Positions 18,710 to 29,338 are shown, counted from the stretch's first letter. The stretch is 64,000 nucleotides of DNA from Scytolyngbya sp. HA4215-MV1 (GCA_019359045.1 JAHHIA010000004.1:310001-374000); one strand, 5' to 3'. Made by a program: numbers and translations. The notes: generated by a model not told the origin, from the sequence alone.

Positions 18710-18830
18710 AGTTGTGCTGTCTCCTGATGGGATTGGGAAAATTTTTTATCTGAAGTTCAGCCTATGCTCTGCGATCGCAGATGAGGCAACTATGAATATT
18801 TTCAGATAGCCTTTTGGTTTTCAAATCAAA

Positions 18831-18927
18831 ATCTGGAAGTCTAGAGTCAATGTTAGACCGCTAAAGCCAAGCGCAGAAACTCCGATTAGCCTTCGGCAGG
18901 CTGACACTCACCCCAGACTTTCCAGAT
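18831..18927 (-). promoter_or_regulatory. Long hairpin in the apcB-apcC spacer
   Basis: The arms ATCTGGAAGTCT (18831-18842) and AGACTTTCCAGAT (18915-18927) are inverted with one bulged base, and inside them AGCCT / AGGCT forms a second small hairpin. The transcript would fold into a large stem-loop between apcB and apcC. There is no T-run, so RNA processing, stabilisation of apcAB mRNA or attenuation are the likely roles. Confidence 0.6.
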
Positions 18928-18936
18928 TTTCACAAA

Positions 18937-19013
18937 GCTTTGAGTTTTAAGCTTTCAACTTTGGGTTGAATCAACTCAAAATCGATCACTTTGAACTCAC
19001 AACTTTGAACTAG
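18937..19013. repeat. Heptanucleotide tandem repeat block (STRR-like)
   Basis: The stretch just downstream of apcB runs in a loose seven-base period built on variants of CTTTGA / AACTCA. It reaches into the last codons of apcB. Similar blocks occur at several other spots in this window. Confidence 0.55.
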
Positions 19014-19498
19014 CTCAAGCCAGAGCTGATGTAGTCGAGGTAAACACCCAGTTCTCTACCAGCATCAGTGCCGATCAAACTAGCAGCAACTTCTTTGATT
19101 GCTTGGATTGCTTGAACGGTGGAACCAACGGGTACACCCAAGGAGTTGTAGGTTTCTTTCAGACCGTTGAGAACGCGCTCATCCAGGATGGAAGGATCGC
19201 CAGCCAGCATTGCATAGGTTGCATAGCGGAGGTAGTAATCCAAGTCGCGGATGCAAGCAGCATAACGACGGCAGGTGTACATGTTGCCACCGGGACGGGT
19301 GACATCAGAGTACAACAGAGACTTAGCAACCGCTTCTTTGATGATGGTAGAAGCGTTCGCAGCGATGGTGCCGGCTGCGCGAACGCGCAGTTCACCTGTG
19401 CCGAAGTAAGCCTTCAGCTTATCCAGGGAGCTGGAGTCCAGATATTTACCCTGAACGTCAGAAGAATTGATAACAGAAGTAATTGCGTCTTGTGCCAT
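19010..19498 (-). CDS. apcB: Allophycocyanin beta subunit
   Basis: A 162-residue phycobiliprotein with phycocyanobilin attached at C82 ([13 protein letters not shown]) and the conserved Asn at position 72 (GGN) that is methylated in beta subunits. It pairs with ApcA in the core cylinders that pass light energy to photosystems. 60 bases downstream of apcA. An AAGGAA ribosome-binding site precedes the ATG. Confidence 0.97.
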   Translation of the reverse strand: MAQDAITSVINSSDVQGKYLDSSSLDKLKAYFGTGELRVRAAGTIAANASTIIKEAVAKSLLYSDVTRPGGNMYTCRRYAACIRDLDYYLRYATYAMLAGDPSILDERVLNGLKETYNSLGVPVGSTVQAIQAIKEVAASLIGTDAGRELGVYLDYISSGLS

Positions 19499-19558
19499 GA
19501 TCTTGATTCCTTAGAGTTGCGTAATCTTCAAATACTTAGCAATGGGCAGAAACAAGCA

Positions 19559-20044
19559 TTACTGCAAGGCACCAATGAGGTAGTCGAAGTAAGCACCCGC
19601 TTCAGCAGCATCTTCACCCGAAAGGAGAGAGCTAGCGACGCTCTTCAGCCCGCGAACACCTTCGCCAACAGCACCGATGGGTACTCCGAGGGAAGTGTAC
19701 ATTTCACGCATACCAACCACACCGATTTCTTCGATCGGGGTGACATCACCAGAAACAACTCCGTAGGTCACTAGACGCAGGTAGTAGTCTAGATCGCGCA
19801 AGCAGGTTGCAGTCATCTCTTCGCCATAAGCGCTACCGCCAGGAGAAACGACGTCGGGGCGCTTTTGAAACATCTGATCGCCAGCTTGCTTCACAATGCG
19901 CTCACGAGAATCGCTCAGAGTTTGAGCAATCCGCAATCTCTTTTCACCAGAAGAAACAAAACCTTTGATCCGATCCAGTTCACCAGGGCTGAGATAGCGA
20001 GCCTCAGCGTCTGCGTTCACGATTGATTTCGTGACAATACTCAT
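19559..20044 (-). CDS. apcA: Allophycocyanin alpha subunit
   Basis: A 161-residue phycobiliprotein starting [17 protein letters not shown], with the chromophore cysteine C81 ([13 protein letters not shown]). It forms the alpha-beta monomer of allophycocyanin with ApcB. First gene of apcABC; a GGAGGAA ribosome-binding site lies 8 bases before the ATG. apcE, often upstream in cyanobacteria, is not in this position; an unrelated VOC gene is there instead. Confidence 0.97.
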   Translation of the reverse strand: MSIVTKSIVNADAEARYLSPGELDRIKGFVSSGEKRLRIAQTLSDSRERIVKQAGDQMFQKRPDVVSPGGSAYGEEMTATCLRDLDYYLRLVTYGVVSGDVTPIEEIGVVGMREMYTSLGVPIGAVGEGVRGLKSVASSLLSGEDAAEAGAYFDYLIGALQ

Positions 20045-20444
20045 TGATGGATTCCTCCAAAAGAATGTAACCGAATGTGTTTAAACGGCTGTTGCGATCG
20101 ATTCATTTAATCAAATCGCACTGAACCCTTGCGAACAAGCGTTCAGCAATCCGCTGAACTTTATTTTTGAGAATCTAGTGATCTTCTGAGCCATTCTGTG
20201 ATATCTCAGAAGCGTCTTAGAACTTTAGATTCAGCGACCTTTCGGAAATATTTTCAGGCATTGCGTTCACACTCTAGGAGTAGTCGTAATAGTTTGTAAT
20301 ATTTCCCCTCATGTTTGGCAGGATGCATAAATCAGTCGATCGCGCTAGATCAAAAAGGAGGATTTTAAGACGTTTCCCTTCATGAGGGAGCCGAATGAGA
20401 TAACGTCCGCCTCCCCAGCCAGATGACCTGAGATTCCCCAACCC
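20045..20444 (-). promoter_or_regulatory. apc operon leader and promoter region
   Basis: A gene-free stretch of 400 bases upstream of apcA. It contains a perfect eight-base inverted repeat CTTCTGAG / CTCAGAAG (20183-20212) that would form a leader hairpin if transcription begins upstream of it. It must contain the strong light-responsive apc promoter, but I could not place -10 and -35 boxes with confidence. No small ORF worth calling is seen. Confidence 0.5.
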
Positions 20445-20867
20445 TCAAATTGCATCGTGAGATTGGTGCAAAATCCAACCGTTCCCTTCTGGATCAAACG
20501 CGTAGATTTCTCTGCCGTGGGAAGCGAGCATGATCTCGCCTGGGGGTGGGTAGCCCAGATGCGTGAGACGCGCGATCGCTACTTCCAAGCACTCTACCTC
20601 CAGACACAAACTCATTTGAGGCAGCAGCGTCCCTCCCCCCTCATTGCCCCGATCTCTCCTTTCGCGTGTCCCCTGTGCCAGCAGCTCCGCCTCGCCTCGT
20701 TTCGGCTTAAAAATGCCCAGCCGCAAACCAGGCAACTGGAACTCAGCATAGACCTTGGCGATCGTCGTCGTGGGTGCTTGTTCAAAAAACTGGCAGTAGA
20801 ACACTACCAGGCTGGAAAAATCTTTTGCTGCCAGTGTCATCAAAGCAGCCTTACAATGCACACCCAT
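20445..20867 (-). CDS. VOC-superfamily (glyoxalase/bleomycin-resistance-like) protein
   Basis: A 140-residue protein with the paired beta-alpha-beta-beta-beta modules of the vicinal-oxygen-chelate fold: an opening strand [20 protein letters not shown] and a closing strand [16 protein letters not shown], the latter carrying the conserved DPEGN metal-ligand region. Substrate unknown; members include glyoxalases, dioxygenases and resistance proteins. GAGGAG sits before the ATG at 20867, which supports this start over the internal ATG at 20840. Divergent from the aldolase gene. Confidence 0.82.
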   Translation of the reverse strand: MGVHCKAALMTLAAKDFSSLVVFYCQFFEQAPTTTIAKVYAEFQLPGLRLGIFKPKRGEAELLAQGTRERRDRGNEGGGTLLPQMSLCLEVECLEVAIARLTHLGYPPPGEIMLASHGREIYAFDPEGNGWILHQSHDAI

Positions 20868-20979
20868 GAGCGACTCCTCATTGGAAAATGATGTCCAAGG
20901 AGACAGGCGAAATCGAGGACAAGCGCTAGAGTGGGGAAGAAAGTTTTTGAATTTCTACTCCCCTTACCCAGGAGGTTGC

Positions 20980-22062
20980 ATGACCGCTACACTCTCTGCA
21001 CCCCAATCGATCGCCGCTTGGCTTGGTGATGAAGCAGATGATTTGCTGACCTATCAGGCGAAAGTGTCCAAGGACTTACTCCATTTACCGGGACCTGATT
21101 TTGTAGACCGCATTTTTATGCAGAGCGATCGTTCGCCCCAGGTATTGCGGAGTCTGCAACAACTTTACTCCACTGGGCGGCTGGCGAACACAGGCTATTT
21201 GTCCATTCTGCCAGTCGATCAGGGAATCGAGCACTCGGCAGGCGCATCATTTGCTCCTAATCCCATTTATTTTGATAGTGAGAACATTCTCAAATTGGCG
21301 ATCGCCGCGGGTTGCAATGCGGTAGCAACCACGTTGGGCGTGTTGGGCAGCGTTTCTCGCAAATATGCCCATCGGATTCCATTTATCGCCAAGCTCAATC
21401 ACAATGAACTTTTGACGGCTCCCAATCAGTTTGACCAGGTGATGTTTGCTTCGGTGGAGCAAGCCTGGAATTTAGGCGCAGTGGCAGTGGGCGCGACAAT
21501 TTACTTCGGCTCACCCGAATCGACTCGGCAAATTCAAGAAGTAAGTCAGGCGTTTGCACTGGCACACGAATATGGGATGGCGACCATTCTCTGGTGCTAT
21601 TTACGCAACAGTGCTTTTAAGCAAGACAAAGATTATCATGTAGCTGCTGACCTGACCGGGCAGGCAAATCACTTAGGAGTGACGATCGAAGCCGATATCA
21701 TAAAACAAAAGCTTCCAGAAAATAATCATGGTTATGCAGCTGTGGCGCAAGCACTGAGCAAAAGCTATGGCAAAACGGATAAGCGGATTTATTCTGACCT
21801 GGCCACTGACCACCCGATCGACCTGACTCGCTACCAGGTACTCAATTGCTACTGTGGACGAGCCGGACTGATTAATTCGGGTGGGGCAGCTAGCAAAAAT
21901 GACTTTGCCGAGGCAGTCCGTACTGCCGTCATTAATAAGCGGGCTGGAGGTACGGGATTAATCTCTGGTCGCAAGACATTCCAGCGCCCCTTTGAAGAGG
22001 GGGTCAAGCTTTTCCACGCTATTCAAGATGTGTATTTGTCAGAAGAAGTGACGATTGCCTGA
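20980..22062 (+). CDS. Class I fructose-bisphosphate aldolase
   Basis: A 360-residue enzyme of the bacterial/archaeal DhnA-type class I aldolase group. It has [17 protein letters not shown]-like ATTLGVLGS, the [10 protein letters not shown] strand, and a lysine-containing KRIYSDLA segment. It cleaves or forms fructose 1,6-bisphosphate in glycolysis and the Calvin cycle. The open frame reaches back to 20866, but the ATG at 20980 has an excellent GGAGG ribosome-binding site (20971-20975) and begins the conserved protein, so the upstream 38 codons are not counted. Confidence 0.92.
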   Translation: MTATLSAPQSIAAWLGDEADDLLTYQAKVSKDLLHLPGPDFVDRIFMQSDRSPQVLRSLQQLYSTGRLANTGYLSILPVDQGIEHSAGASFAPNPIYFDSENILKLAIAAGCNAVATTLGVLGSVSRKYAHRIPFIAKLNHNELLTAPNQFDQVMFASVEQAWNLGAVAVGATIYFGSPESTRQIQEVSQAFALAHEYGMATILWCYLRNSAFKQDKDYHVAADLTGQANHLGVTIEADIIKQKLPENNHGYAAVAQALSKSYGKTDKRIYSDLATDHPIDLTRYQVLNCYCGRAGLINSGGAASKNDFAEAVRTAVINKRAGGTGLISGRKTFQRPFEEGVKLFHAIQDVYLSEEVTIA

Positions 22063-22073
22063 CTTTACGGAAA

Positions 22074-22235
22074 GTTTTGAGTTTTGCGCTTTGGGTTTTG
22101 GGTTAGAATCCACAAGAACTCAGGCAAATTTTGAGTTTTGCAGGTTGAGTTATGAGTTAAATATCAATCAAAATTCATCAGCTTATAACGCTCCATCCAC
22201 AACTCAAAATTCATTACTCATCATTCATCACTCAT
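22074..22235. repeat. Three heptanucleotide repeat blocks between aldolase and aminotransferase genes
   Basis: Block 1 (22074-22108) has units such as GTTTTGA, GTTTTGC, GTTTTGG. Block 2 (22128-22162) has ATTTTGA, GTTTTGC, GTTATGA. Block 3 (22201-22235) has AATTCAT, TACTCAT, CATTCAT, CACTCAT, approximately the reverse complement of the block 2 type. Together they fill nearly the whole spacer and could pair into a long hairpin. Confidence 0.65.
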
Positions 22236-22242
22236 AACCGGT

Positions 22243-23409
22243 ATGAAGTTGGCAGCAAGGGTGGGACAGGTTACGCCTTCGATTACGCTCGCGATCGCGG
22301 CGAAGGCAAAAGCGATGAAATTAGAAGGCATTGATGTGTGTAGCTTCAGTGCTGGAGAACCAGATTTTGATACCCCGGCACATATTAAAGCCGCCGCAGA
22401 AAAGGCTTTGGCAGACGGTAAAACGAAGTACGGGCCAGCCGCAGGAGAACCGGGGTTGCGACAAGCGATCGCCAATAAACTACAAAAAGAGAATGGGCTT
22501 TGCTATAGTGCCGAGAATGTCATCGTCACCAATGGCGGCAAACATTCGCTCTTCAATTTGATGATGGCGCTGATTGATGCCGGGGATGAGGTGATTATTC
22601 CAGCTCCTTACTGGCTCAGTTATCCCGAAATGGTTAAACTGGTGGGAGGAACTCCGGTCATTGTGGCGACCGATACCCAAGCAGGCTGCAAAATTACGCC
22701 CGATCAATTGCGGCAGGCACTTACCCCTCGAACCAAACTGTTGATTCTGAATTCACCCTCTAATCCCACTGGCATGGTCTATACGCCAGACGAAGTTCGC
22801 GCGCTGGCAGCAGTGGTCGTGGAGTCCGGAATCTGGGTCGTTTCGGATGAGATTTATGAAAAACTCTTATATGATGGCGCCCAACATCTGAGTATTGGGG
22901 CTGTAAGTGCAGCGGTATTTGATCGCACCATTATTAGTAATGGGTTTGCTAAAGCTTATTCAATGACAGGCTGGCGAATTGGTTATTTGGCAGGACCCGT
23001 GGACCTGATTAAAGCTGCGAGTACAGTGCAGGGACATAGTACCTCAAACGTTTGTACCTTTGCTCAGTATGGCGCGATCGCAGCGCTGGAAAGTTCCCAA
23101 GACTGTGTAGAGGAGATGCGCCGCGCTTTTGCTGATCGTCGTCAGGTTATGTTGGATGGTATCAACAGCATTCCGGGGGTATCGTGTCCCAAGCCGGATG
23201 GGGCGTTTTATTTGTTTCCCAATATTGCTAAGACGGGAATGAAATCACTAGAGTTTTGCGATGCGTTGTTAGAGTCGCAACAAGTCGCCGTTATCCCGGG
23301 TGTTGCCTTTGGGGCAGATGACCATATTCGACTGTCCTATGCCACCGATATGCCCACCATTGAAAAGGGCGTGGAACGTCTGGCGAAATTTGTCCACCAA
23401 TTTGTTTAA
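22243..23409 (+). CDS. Class I PLP-dependent aminotransferase (aspartate aminotransferase-like)
   Basis: A 388-residue fold-type I aminotransferase. Landmarks: [10 protein letters not shown], the NGGKHSLFN turn, [10 protein letters not shown], the PLP lysine K237 ([17 protein letters not shown]) and the C-terminal IRLSYA arginine region that binds the substrate carboxylate. Sequence is of the Ib subgroup of aspartate/prephenate aminotransferases. It transfers the amino group of aspartate or glutamate. ATG at 22243 follows the heptamer repeats directly, with no clear ribosome-binding site. Confidence 0.92.
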   Translation: MKLAARVGQVTPSITLAIAAKAKAMKLEGIDVCSFSAGEPDFDTPAHIKAAAEKALADGKTKYGPAAGEPGLRQAIANKLQKENGLCYSAENVIVTNGGKHSLFNLMMALIDAGDEVIIPAPYWLSYPEMVKLVGGTPVIVATDTQAGCKITPDQLRQALTPRTKLLILNSPSNPTGMVYTPDEVRALAAVVVESGIWVVSDEIYEKLLYDGAQHLSIGAVSAAVFDRTIISNGFAKAYSMTGWRIGYLAGPVDLIKAASTVQGHSTSNVCTFAQYGAIAALESSQDCVEEMRRAFADRRQVMLDGINSIPGVSCPKPDGAFYLFPNIAKTGMKSLEFCDALLESQQVAVIPGVAFGADDHIRLSYATDMPTIEKGVERLAKFVHQFV

Positions 23410-23457
23410 AGAAAGTTATTCTTCATGGGGACGCAGGGTATGACGTCCCCCATAAAG

Positions 23458-23838
23458 CTAATCCCAGATCCGATTGCCGTTTTCATCCATCCGCGCCTGG
23501 CGGATGACGTCCGAAATTTCCTCAGCATCTTTAACGTGATGCAACGCTTTTTGAGTGCCGTCGGGTTCGTCCACCACAAAATAAGTAGGCACTACGATAT
23601 GTTCACCCGTAATATCGGGGGCATCCACTGCAACTTGTTGGGCTTTTTCTTCTAAGGTTTTGGATTCATCAATGCGATCGCCCGGATTCGCCGTTAAGTT
23701 TCCTTCTCGTACGGCTTTTTTCTGAGCTTGCTTTTGTGCCGGATCAACATCTTCTGGCTGAGTTGGTTGATGGGTCACACGGCTGGGTTGGTCGCTGACA
23801 TTTGTGGCATCCAATGAGTTTTGTATATCTTGACTCAT
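23458..23838 (-). CDS. Hydrophilic protein of unknown function
   Basis: A 126-residue, very polar protein rich in Gln, Asp, Glu and Ala, with an apparently disordered first half (DVDPAQKQAQKKAV) and a more structured second half (GEHIVVPTYFVVDEPDG) that could form a small beta unit. No recognised domain, no signal peptide. Convergent with the aminotransferase gene. A TCTCC-type pyrimidine block on the plus strand just before the start (AAAGGAGA on the coding strand) gives a good ribosome-binding site, supporting translation. Confidence 0.7.
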   Translation of the reverse strand: MSQDIQNSLDATNVSDQPSRVTHQPTQPEDVDPAQKQAQKKAVREGNLTANPGDRIDESKTLEEKAQQVAVDAPDITGEHIVVPTYFVVDEPDGTQKALHHVKDAEEISDVIRQARMDENGNRIWD

Positions 23839-24091
23839 GTCTAAAAAATCTCCTTTGACAGGTTTTCACATTGAAAATGAGAGAATCGCATATCTAGTCA
23901 GCCACCTAAAAACTCATCGAAGCAGCCTACTTTTTTTCACTCATTTAGGAATTGCTGAATCTTCAGTTCAGTTATGGGAAAAAAAGTAGGTTTGCCCAGA
24001 GAGATTTATGCTGAAGTTATTCTTTAATTCTCATTCCTAGACCCGCGATTGACCTCGCTCCCCAGGGAGAGATCGATTTCATTCTTCCTTA

Positions 24092-24874
24092 TCAACCCTT
24101 GAGCAATGACTCTGCTCCATCAATCCAAATCTCGGTTCCAGCAATATGGCTAGCCGCATCCGAAGCTAGAAACAGGACCAGCTGCGCAACCTGCTCAGCA
24201 CTACCCGGTTTTCCATCAGTAAGGGGGATATGCCCTTCCGGAAACTCTACAGGCTCTTGCACTTGCGCCAGGTCTTCGCGAGTGGTGTTGTCATCAATTT
24301 CAGTCGCAATTGCGCCAGGACAAATCACGTTCACTCGGACTTTATACCGTGCCAATTCCAGTGCCATCATCTTGGCAAAGGCAACTTGTGCCGCTTTGGA
24401 GCAGGCGTAGGCAGTGGCACCCGTATTGCTGAAAATGCGGGTGCCATTGACTGATGAGGTAATGATGACCGAGCCGCCCTGTCGTTTGAGATAAGGAGTG
24501 GCGGATTTGACGGTTAAAAAAGTTCCCCTCAAATTTACGGAAAGGGTTTTATCCCAGTCTTCTGCCGAGAGTTCTTCGATCGGTGCCCAAACACCGTTTA
24601 TTCCGGCATTGGCGAAGACAATATCAATGTGTCCCCAGGCACGCACGATCTCCTGCATTGCTTGTTCCACCTGCTGGGGTTGGGAAATGTCCGCAATGGT
24701 TGAAATGGCTTCGCCTCCATTCGCTTGAATTTTGGCAACTGTTTCCCTACCCTCTTCAGGCGTGTGGTCGATCGCGCCAATTTTCGCTCCGGCTTGAGAC
24801 AGCAACAGCGCTGCTGCCTGCCCAATGCCTGACCCTGCACCCGTCACAACGGCAACCTTTTCTGCCAACTGCAT
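24092..24874 (-). CDS. Short-chain dehydrogenase/reductase
   Basis: A 260-residue classical SDR. It has the NAD(P)-binding TGAGSGIG (11-18), NAGING, the catalytic Ser in IITSSVNG, and YACSK giving the Tyr-x3-Lys pair. An Asp in GAIDHTPEEG after the second strand suggests NAD(H) preference. Substrate unknown; the nearest-looking relatives are glucose 1-dehydrogenase-type and 3-oxoacyl-ACP reductase-type enzymes. The frame extends to 24889, but the ATG at 24874 begins the conserved fold. About 280 bases of gene-free DNA follow upstream. Confidence 0.88.
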   Translation of the reverse strand: MQLAEKVAVVTGAGSGIGQAAALLLSQAGAKIGAIDHTPEEGRETVAKIQANGGEAISTIADISQPQQVEQAMQEIVRAWGHIDIVFANAGINGVWAPIEELSAEDWDKTLSVNLRGTFLTVKSATPYLKRQGGSVIITSSVNGTRIFSNTGATAYACSKAAQVAFAKMMALELARYKVRVNVICPGAIATEIDDNTTREDLAQVQEPVEFPEGHIPLTDGKPGSAEQVAQLVLFLASDAASHIAGTEIWIDGAESLLKG

Positions 24875-25173
24875 ACCCAAACCTCGCAATCTCTCGGTTG
24901 TTACCTTTACTCCGAGTATCGAGCGAAGGGTTTGCAGTAACCTCTTACTAGAGACAGGTGAGAGGGCAACCGTTGGGAGGAATCCTTAGACGGGAGGGCG
25001 ATCTGCCAAGCGGGTAGACCTTAGGAAAATTGCCCATAAGCGAAAGCCTGAGCAGGCAAAGCAATTTTTCGCAAACTTTTGTTACAAATTTATTGCTGCA
25101 AGTCCTTTTTTTTAAGAAATCCTTAATAAGAGATCGCGAATTTCTTTACACCTTGGGATGGCTGTTGTCGATC

Positions 25174-25347
25174 TTACTTGCGTTCCAAACACAATAAAGG
25201 AACACACTCATCAACCTTGAACCAACGCTTGCGTCCTGTTTTGACCTTGACGAACACTCGATTGGGCGTAAATCGAGGAGAAGGAATCACGGTTCCGTTC
25301 CGACCATTCGGCAGTTGAACAAGGGTACCCGGTAAAATTGACATCAT
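25174..25347 (-). CDS. Small basic beta-rich protein
   Basis: A 57-residue protein beginning MMSILPGTLVQLPNGRNGTV, rich in Arg/Lys and strands, resembling a small SH3-like barrel. The frame can start at a GTG at 25368, but GAGGGAAG lies just before the ATG at 25347. I do not recognise a family. The short length leaves doubt, but codon use and the ribosome-binding site support it. Confidence 0.55.
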   Translation of the reverse strand: MMSILPGTLVQLPNGRNGTVIPSPRFTPNRVFVKVKTGRKRWFKVDECVPLLCLERK

Positions 25348-25509
25348 GAGTGGCTTCCCTCTAGGCACGTAAAAAGATAGCAGGCATCACAATGGGTGAA
25401 AACCTGGCTGGATGTATGGCGACAGATTGTAAAGAAAATCTGAAGATGCTTAAAAGTCTATCTGGTCTGCCTGTCTGTTTTAAGCAATTAAATATTTCTT
25501 TACGAGCGA

Positions 25510-25616
25510 TCGTTAGAGGGCATCTCTCCCTCTGATGATTTTGAATGGCATTGCAGCCCAAGCATGCTCTAGACAATCTCAAATCGTTAGAGGGTATCTC
25601 CCTCCATCGTGATTTT
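25510..25616. repeat. Two-copy direct repeat upstream of the SDR-side gene
   Basis: CGTTAGAGGG-ATCTC-CCTC...GATTTT occurs at about 25511-25542 and again at 25585-25617, with a few differences, in the spacer before the receiver-kinase stop. Function unknown; possibly a protein-binding site or degenerate terminator pair. Confidence 0.5.
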
Positions 25617-25626
25617 TAACAGCTTT

Positions 25627-27453
25627 TTAGGCACGATTTTTGGGGAGTGTGACGATTACCGTCGTGCCTCTCCCCGGCTGGCTTTGGATAGCAACCTCAC
25701 CGTCATGCAGATCAACACATAATTTGACGATCGCCAACCCCAAGCCATGCCCAACAATTGCGCTCACGTTACTGCCCCGATTGAAGGCTTGAAACAAGGT
25801 TGTCTGCTCTGCCAACGCCATGCCAATTCCTTGATCTTTCACCTCAAATTGCAGATGAGACTCCGTTCCCATCAAGTGCACTTCTATATTGCCGCCTAAA
25901 GGAGAAAACTTAATCGCATTCGATAAGAGGTTGATCAAGATTTGCCGAAGCAGATGTTGATCACCCCGAAAATTGCGTGTATTGCCTGAGATTTTGAAAA
26001 TCAATTCATGATGCACAGCCGAATCAACAGGAGTGCGATCGCTCAATAATTGCCGCTGTTCTTCAATAATGTCAGAAAAAAATTGTAGAACTTCAAACGG
26101 TAAAGGGGTAAATGCCGCTTTGCCCGATTCAAACGTTTCTAACACGAGTAATTCTTCGACTAGCAGAGACATTTGTCGGGCTTTCTCTTCAATTAGTTGT
26201 AAAAACCGTTGATATTTGGTGCTGTCTAATTGCTTGCCATGCTGTTTGAGCGTTGAGGCTGCTGCCAAAATCGAGGCGAGAGGCGCACGATATTCCCGAG
26301 AAACTGTGGCAACAAATTGAGTTTTAAACGCATTTAGCTGCCGTTCGGTCTCTAAAATTGCTAGGGCTTGAGTGAATTGCTCAGTTTGCTGAATCGCGAT
26401 CGCCAAATGATCTGCCAACTGCTCTAGCATTTCAACTTCATCTGTCTGCCATTGGCGATGGCTTGCGCCTGGCTCAGCCACTAACAGACCCCATAGGCTT
26501 TTCACATCAGCTTCAGGAATATTGCCTACGAATTCGATTGCGCTCCCTTCCGCTTGACGAGAAGGAGGAACTACAAGCTGTGGCAGATGCCCAGTTAGGA
26601 TAGGTGCAATGAGATAGGCGACCGGATCTGTTTGACGATCGCGCACAGTCAAAATGGTGGCTTGCTCCTGTTTTGAGGAAACAGTTCCGTTCCGATCAGC
26701 GAAATGACGTAAGCTTTGTGCAACCGAACTGGGTTCAAACCCATCAGACAAGCAGGTCAGAAATCCTTGCAGTGGCTCCGTTGAACAATTTGAGCCAACT
26801 TCATAACATTTCTGTAAATCGTCTGGAGAAAGCAGATTAAGTTGGCTAATTTCAGCGTTTGGCGCCAAGCGGTAAATGACCGTGCGATCGCAGTTCAATA
26901 ACTGGTGAATTTCTGTTGCAGCGGTTTGCAAAACACGTTGCAAATCGAGAGATTCCCGAATCCGCAATGCAACCTGAGCTAAATCGTTTTTGCGCTGAGT
27001 CGGTGTCGCCTGGTAAAGGCAAGGTTGGGGAGAATGAGCCGACTTCTGCCTAGGCTTTTGCAAATGAGACTGTTGAATCACATTTCGCACTGTCACCTGC
27101 AAAATATCGGGCTGCAAATGCTGCTTAACCAAATAATCTTGGGCACCCCGTTTCATTGCTTGCACTGCCACGCTCTCATTTCCTTGCCCCGTTAGCATAA
27201 TCACGGGCAATGGCTCATCCCATCCCTGATGCCTTAGCTCATCCAAAAACTCCAGCCCACTCATATCCGGCAAGGAAAAATCGAGCAGGATGGCATCACA
27301 ACGTTTTTTCTGATAGAGTTCGAGACCGACTTCAGCCGAAGCAGCCTCTAGAATTTGATAAGACTGCTCAGGATCGCTTGAAAGATATTCCCGATAAATT
27401 TCCCGATCCTCTGCACAGTCGTCCGTTATCAGGAGCGTCCAGACAGTTGACAT
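25627..27453 (-). CDS. Receiver-GAF-histidine kinase-like protein with altered H-box
   Basis: 608 residues. An N-terminal receiver (about 5-125; DD at 11-12, phospho-acceptor D58, Lys in DYLVKQH) is followed by a GAF domain (about 155-355, NDLAQVALRIRESLDLQRVL), a HisKA dimerisation region and a HATPase domain with intact N-box (INLLSNAIKFSP), G1 (DQGIGMA) and G2 (GHGLGLAIVK). In the H-box, where S-H-E-F-R-T-P is expected, the sequence is S-R-E-Y-R-A-P: the phosphorylated His is Arg386 (codon CGG at 26296-26298). The kinase can therefore bind ATP but should not autophosphorylate in the usual way. No partner regulator adjoins it. Confidence 0.9.
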   Translation of the reverse strand: MSTVWTLLITDDCAEDREIYREYLSSDPEQSYQILEAASAEVGLELYQKKRCDAILLDFSLPDMSGLEFLDELRHQGWDEPLPVIMLTGQGNESVAVQAMKRGAQDYLVKQHLQPDILQVTVRNVIQQSHLQKPRQKSAHSPQPCLYQATPTQRKNDLAQVALRIRESLDLQRVLQTAATEIHQLLNCDRTVIYRLAPNAEISQLNLLSPDDLQKCYEVGSNCSTEPLQGFLTCLSDGFEPSSVAQSLRHFADRNGTVSSKQEQATILTVRDRQTDPVAYLIAPILTGHLPQLVVPPSRQAEGSAIEFVGNIPEADVKSLWGLLVAEPGASHRQWQTDEVEMLEQLADHLAIAIQQTEQFTQALAILETERQLNAFKTQFVATVSREYRAPLASILAAASTLKQHGKQLDSTKYQRFLQLIEEKARQMSLLVEELLVLETFESGKAAFTPLPFEVLQFFSDIIEEQRQLLSDRTPVDSAVHHELIFKISGNTRNFRGDQHLLRQILINLLSNAIKFSPLGGNIEVHLMGTESHLQFEVKDQGIGMALAEQTTLFQAFNRGSNVSAIVGHGLGLAIVKLCVDLHDGEVAIQSQPGRGTTVIVTLPKNRA

Positions 27454-27532
27454 AGAAGGTTGGGGCAGGGATTGTCTACGTCAAGAATGCCACAAAATCC
27501 CATATCTAAATGGAAATCTAGTGAGAAATCTT

Positions 27533-29116
27533 TTAAGCACTCACCTTCAAACTGCCAGGGTCACCTGGGTTGCCGTGTAAAATAATGCCCCGTTGATTGA
27601 GATGTAAATGGCGAACAATTTTGTAAATGGTTTCGCTCTGGGCGGGTGCACCGGCTTTTTCGGCTAATTCCGCGATCGTCAAAGGAGCGGTTGCCTGTTG
27701 CAGAACCCTGACCACCTGCTTTTGCAGATCAAGAATCGCTGCCGCCGCTTTTTTGCCTGCTTCAACGCCCGGTTGGTGATAAGCGTTGATGTTCACTAAG
27801 AAGGCATAGAGACCCACTGCCCGTTCATAGAGGGCAATTAATGCACCCACCGTTTTAGGAGTGACTTCTGGAATGGTAACGGTGATCGAGTCTCGCTGGT
27901 TTTCGTAAAGCGCTTGCCGTGTGCCCTGTAGCAACCCTGACAGATAATCTCCAGCCGTGACCCCTGCTTCTACTTCCACCGACGCGCCCTGGCGATCGCG
28001 CAACACTTCAATAAACGTCAAGAAAAAGTTAGGCACTCCTTCCCGCAACTGCTGCACATAGGCATGTTGGTCAGTACTACCTTTGTTGCCGTAAACCGCA
28101 ATACCCTGGTAGACCGTGGTGCCAGCAAGATCTTTTTCTTTACCCAGAGATTCCATGACCAGTTGTTGCAGATAACGGCTAAACAGTAACAGGCTATCTT
28201 TGTAGGGCAACACCACCATGTCTTTTTCACCCTTGCCATTGCCCGCGTAGTACCATGCCAGCGCCAGTAAAGCAGCAGGATTGCGCTTGATATCGGGAAT
28301 GCGGGTAGCCGCATCCATCTCTGTGGCACCTGCCAACATGGCGCGGATATCGATACCCTGGAGCGCGGCATCGAGCAATCCCACCGCGGACAGTTCCGAG
28401 GTGCGTCCACCGACCCAGTCGAACATGGGGAAGGTGGCAAGCCAGCCCTCTGATTGCGCCACTTTATCCATTTGGCTACCAGGCATGGTGATGGCGATCG
28501 CCTGCCGGGAAAATTCCAATCCTCTGCTGGAAAAGGCTTTCTTGGCTTCGATCATGCCATTGCGGGTTTCTGGGGTGCCGCCCGATTTGGAAATGACAAT
28601 GACTAACGTACTGGCAAGGCGATCGCCAATTCGGTTCAGGACGCGATCGATCCCCGCTGGATCGGTATTGTCAAAAAAGTGAATATTCAGCGGGGGAACA
28701 TCTGGTGCCAGTGCCTCTGCCACAAATTGCGGTCCCAAAGCAGACCCACCAATCCCGATCGACAAGATATCGGTGAACTGAGTCGCTTGAGGCGGCAAAA
28801 TTTCTTTGGTATGAATTTTTTGTGCAAACGCTTCGATCTGATCCAGCGTTTGCACAATTTCTTGCTGAAATTCTGGTTTGGGAGCCAGTTGGGGATTCCG
28901 TAGCCAATAATGTCCCACCATCCGATTCTCGTCCGGATTGGCGATCTCACCTGCTTCTAATGCAGACATGGACTGAAATGCCTGCTCAAACTTGGGTCGC
29001 AAGGTCTGAACGAGGGCATCATTAAACCGCATACGACTGATGTCTACATAAAAATTCAGCCCCTCGTGATAGTAGAGCCAGTCTTGATACCGTTGCCAGA
29101 GATCTTGGGCGCTCAT
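27533..29116 (-). CDS. pgi: Glucose-6-phosphate isomerase
   Basis: A 527-residue enzyme that interconverts glucose 6-phosphate and fructose 6-phosphate. It shows the family segments [43 protein letters not shown] (catalytic loop), and [15 protein letters not shown] with the catalytic His. Length and order match the cyanobacterial form, which has a C-terminal extension containing a winged-helix-like segment ([15 protein letters not shown]). The frame starts at 29128 but the ATG at 29116 gives the natural N-terminus. Cytoplasmic. Confidence 0.95.
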   Translation of the reverse strand: MSAQDLWQRYQDWLYYHEGLNFYVDISRMRFNDALVQTLRPKFEQAFQSMSALEAGEIANPDENRMVGHYWLRNPQLAPKPEFQQEIVQTLDQIEAFAQKIHTKEILPPQATQFTDILSIGIGGSALGPQFVAEALAPDVPPLNIHFFDNTDPAGIDRVLNRIGDRLASTLVIVISKSGGTPETRNGMIEAKKAFSSRGLEFSRQAIAITMPGSQMDKVAQSEGWLATFPMFDWVGGRTSELSAVGLLDAALQGIDIRAMLAGATEMDAATRIPDIKRNPAALLALAWYYAGNGKGEKDMVVLPYKDSLLLFSRYLQQLVMESLGKEKDLAGTTVYQGIAVYGNKGSTDQHAYVQQLREGVPNFFLTFIEVLRDRQGASVEVEAGVTAGDYLSGLLQGTRQALYENQRDSITVTIPEVTPKTVGALIALYERAVGLYAFLVNINAYHQPGVEAGKKAAAAILDLQKQVVRVLQQATAPLTIAELAEKAGAPAQSETIYKIVRHLHLNQRGIILHGNPGDPGSLKVSA

Positions 29117-29338
29117 TGCAAGCCTCAACTCGTCGCTGTTGCCACTGACCAGTGTATCGGTACAGGTCGGTGATACGAAAAGAAAAAATCAAAAAAATTT
29201 CTGCTGTTTGTCCTGGAAGAGATCGGTCAACGCCGAAGAGATTGGCACAAAACTGGTAGAAAAGTAGGCAAAATAGGGTAGCAATCAGGTAATCGTTCCA
29301 GGTTTGTGATCTCTTGTAAACGGCTCCAACCGAATCAA

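Noticed and set aside
20866-20979. N-terminal extension of the aldolase
   Set aside because: The strong GGAGG site before 20980 and the family N-terminus indicate the later start.
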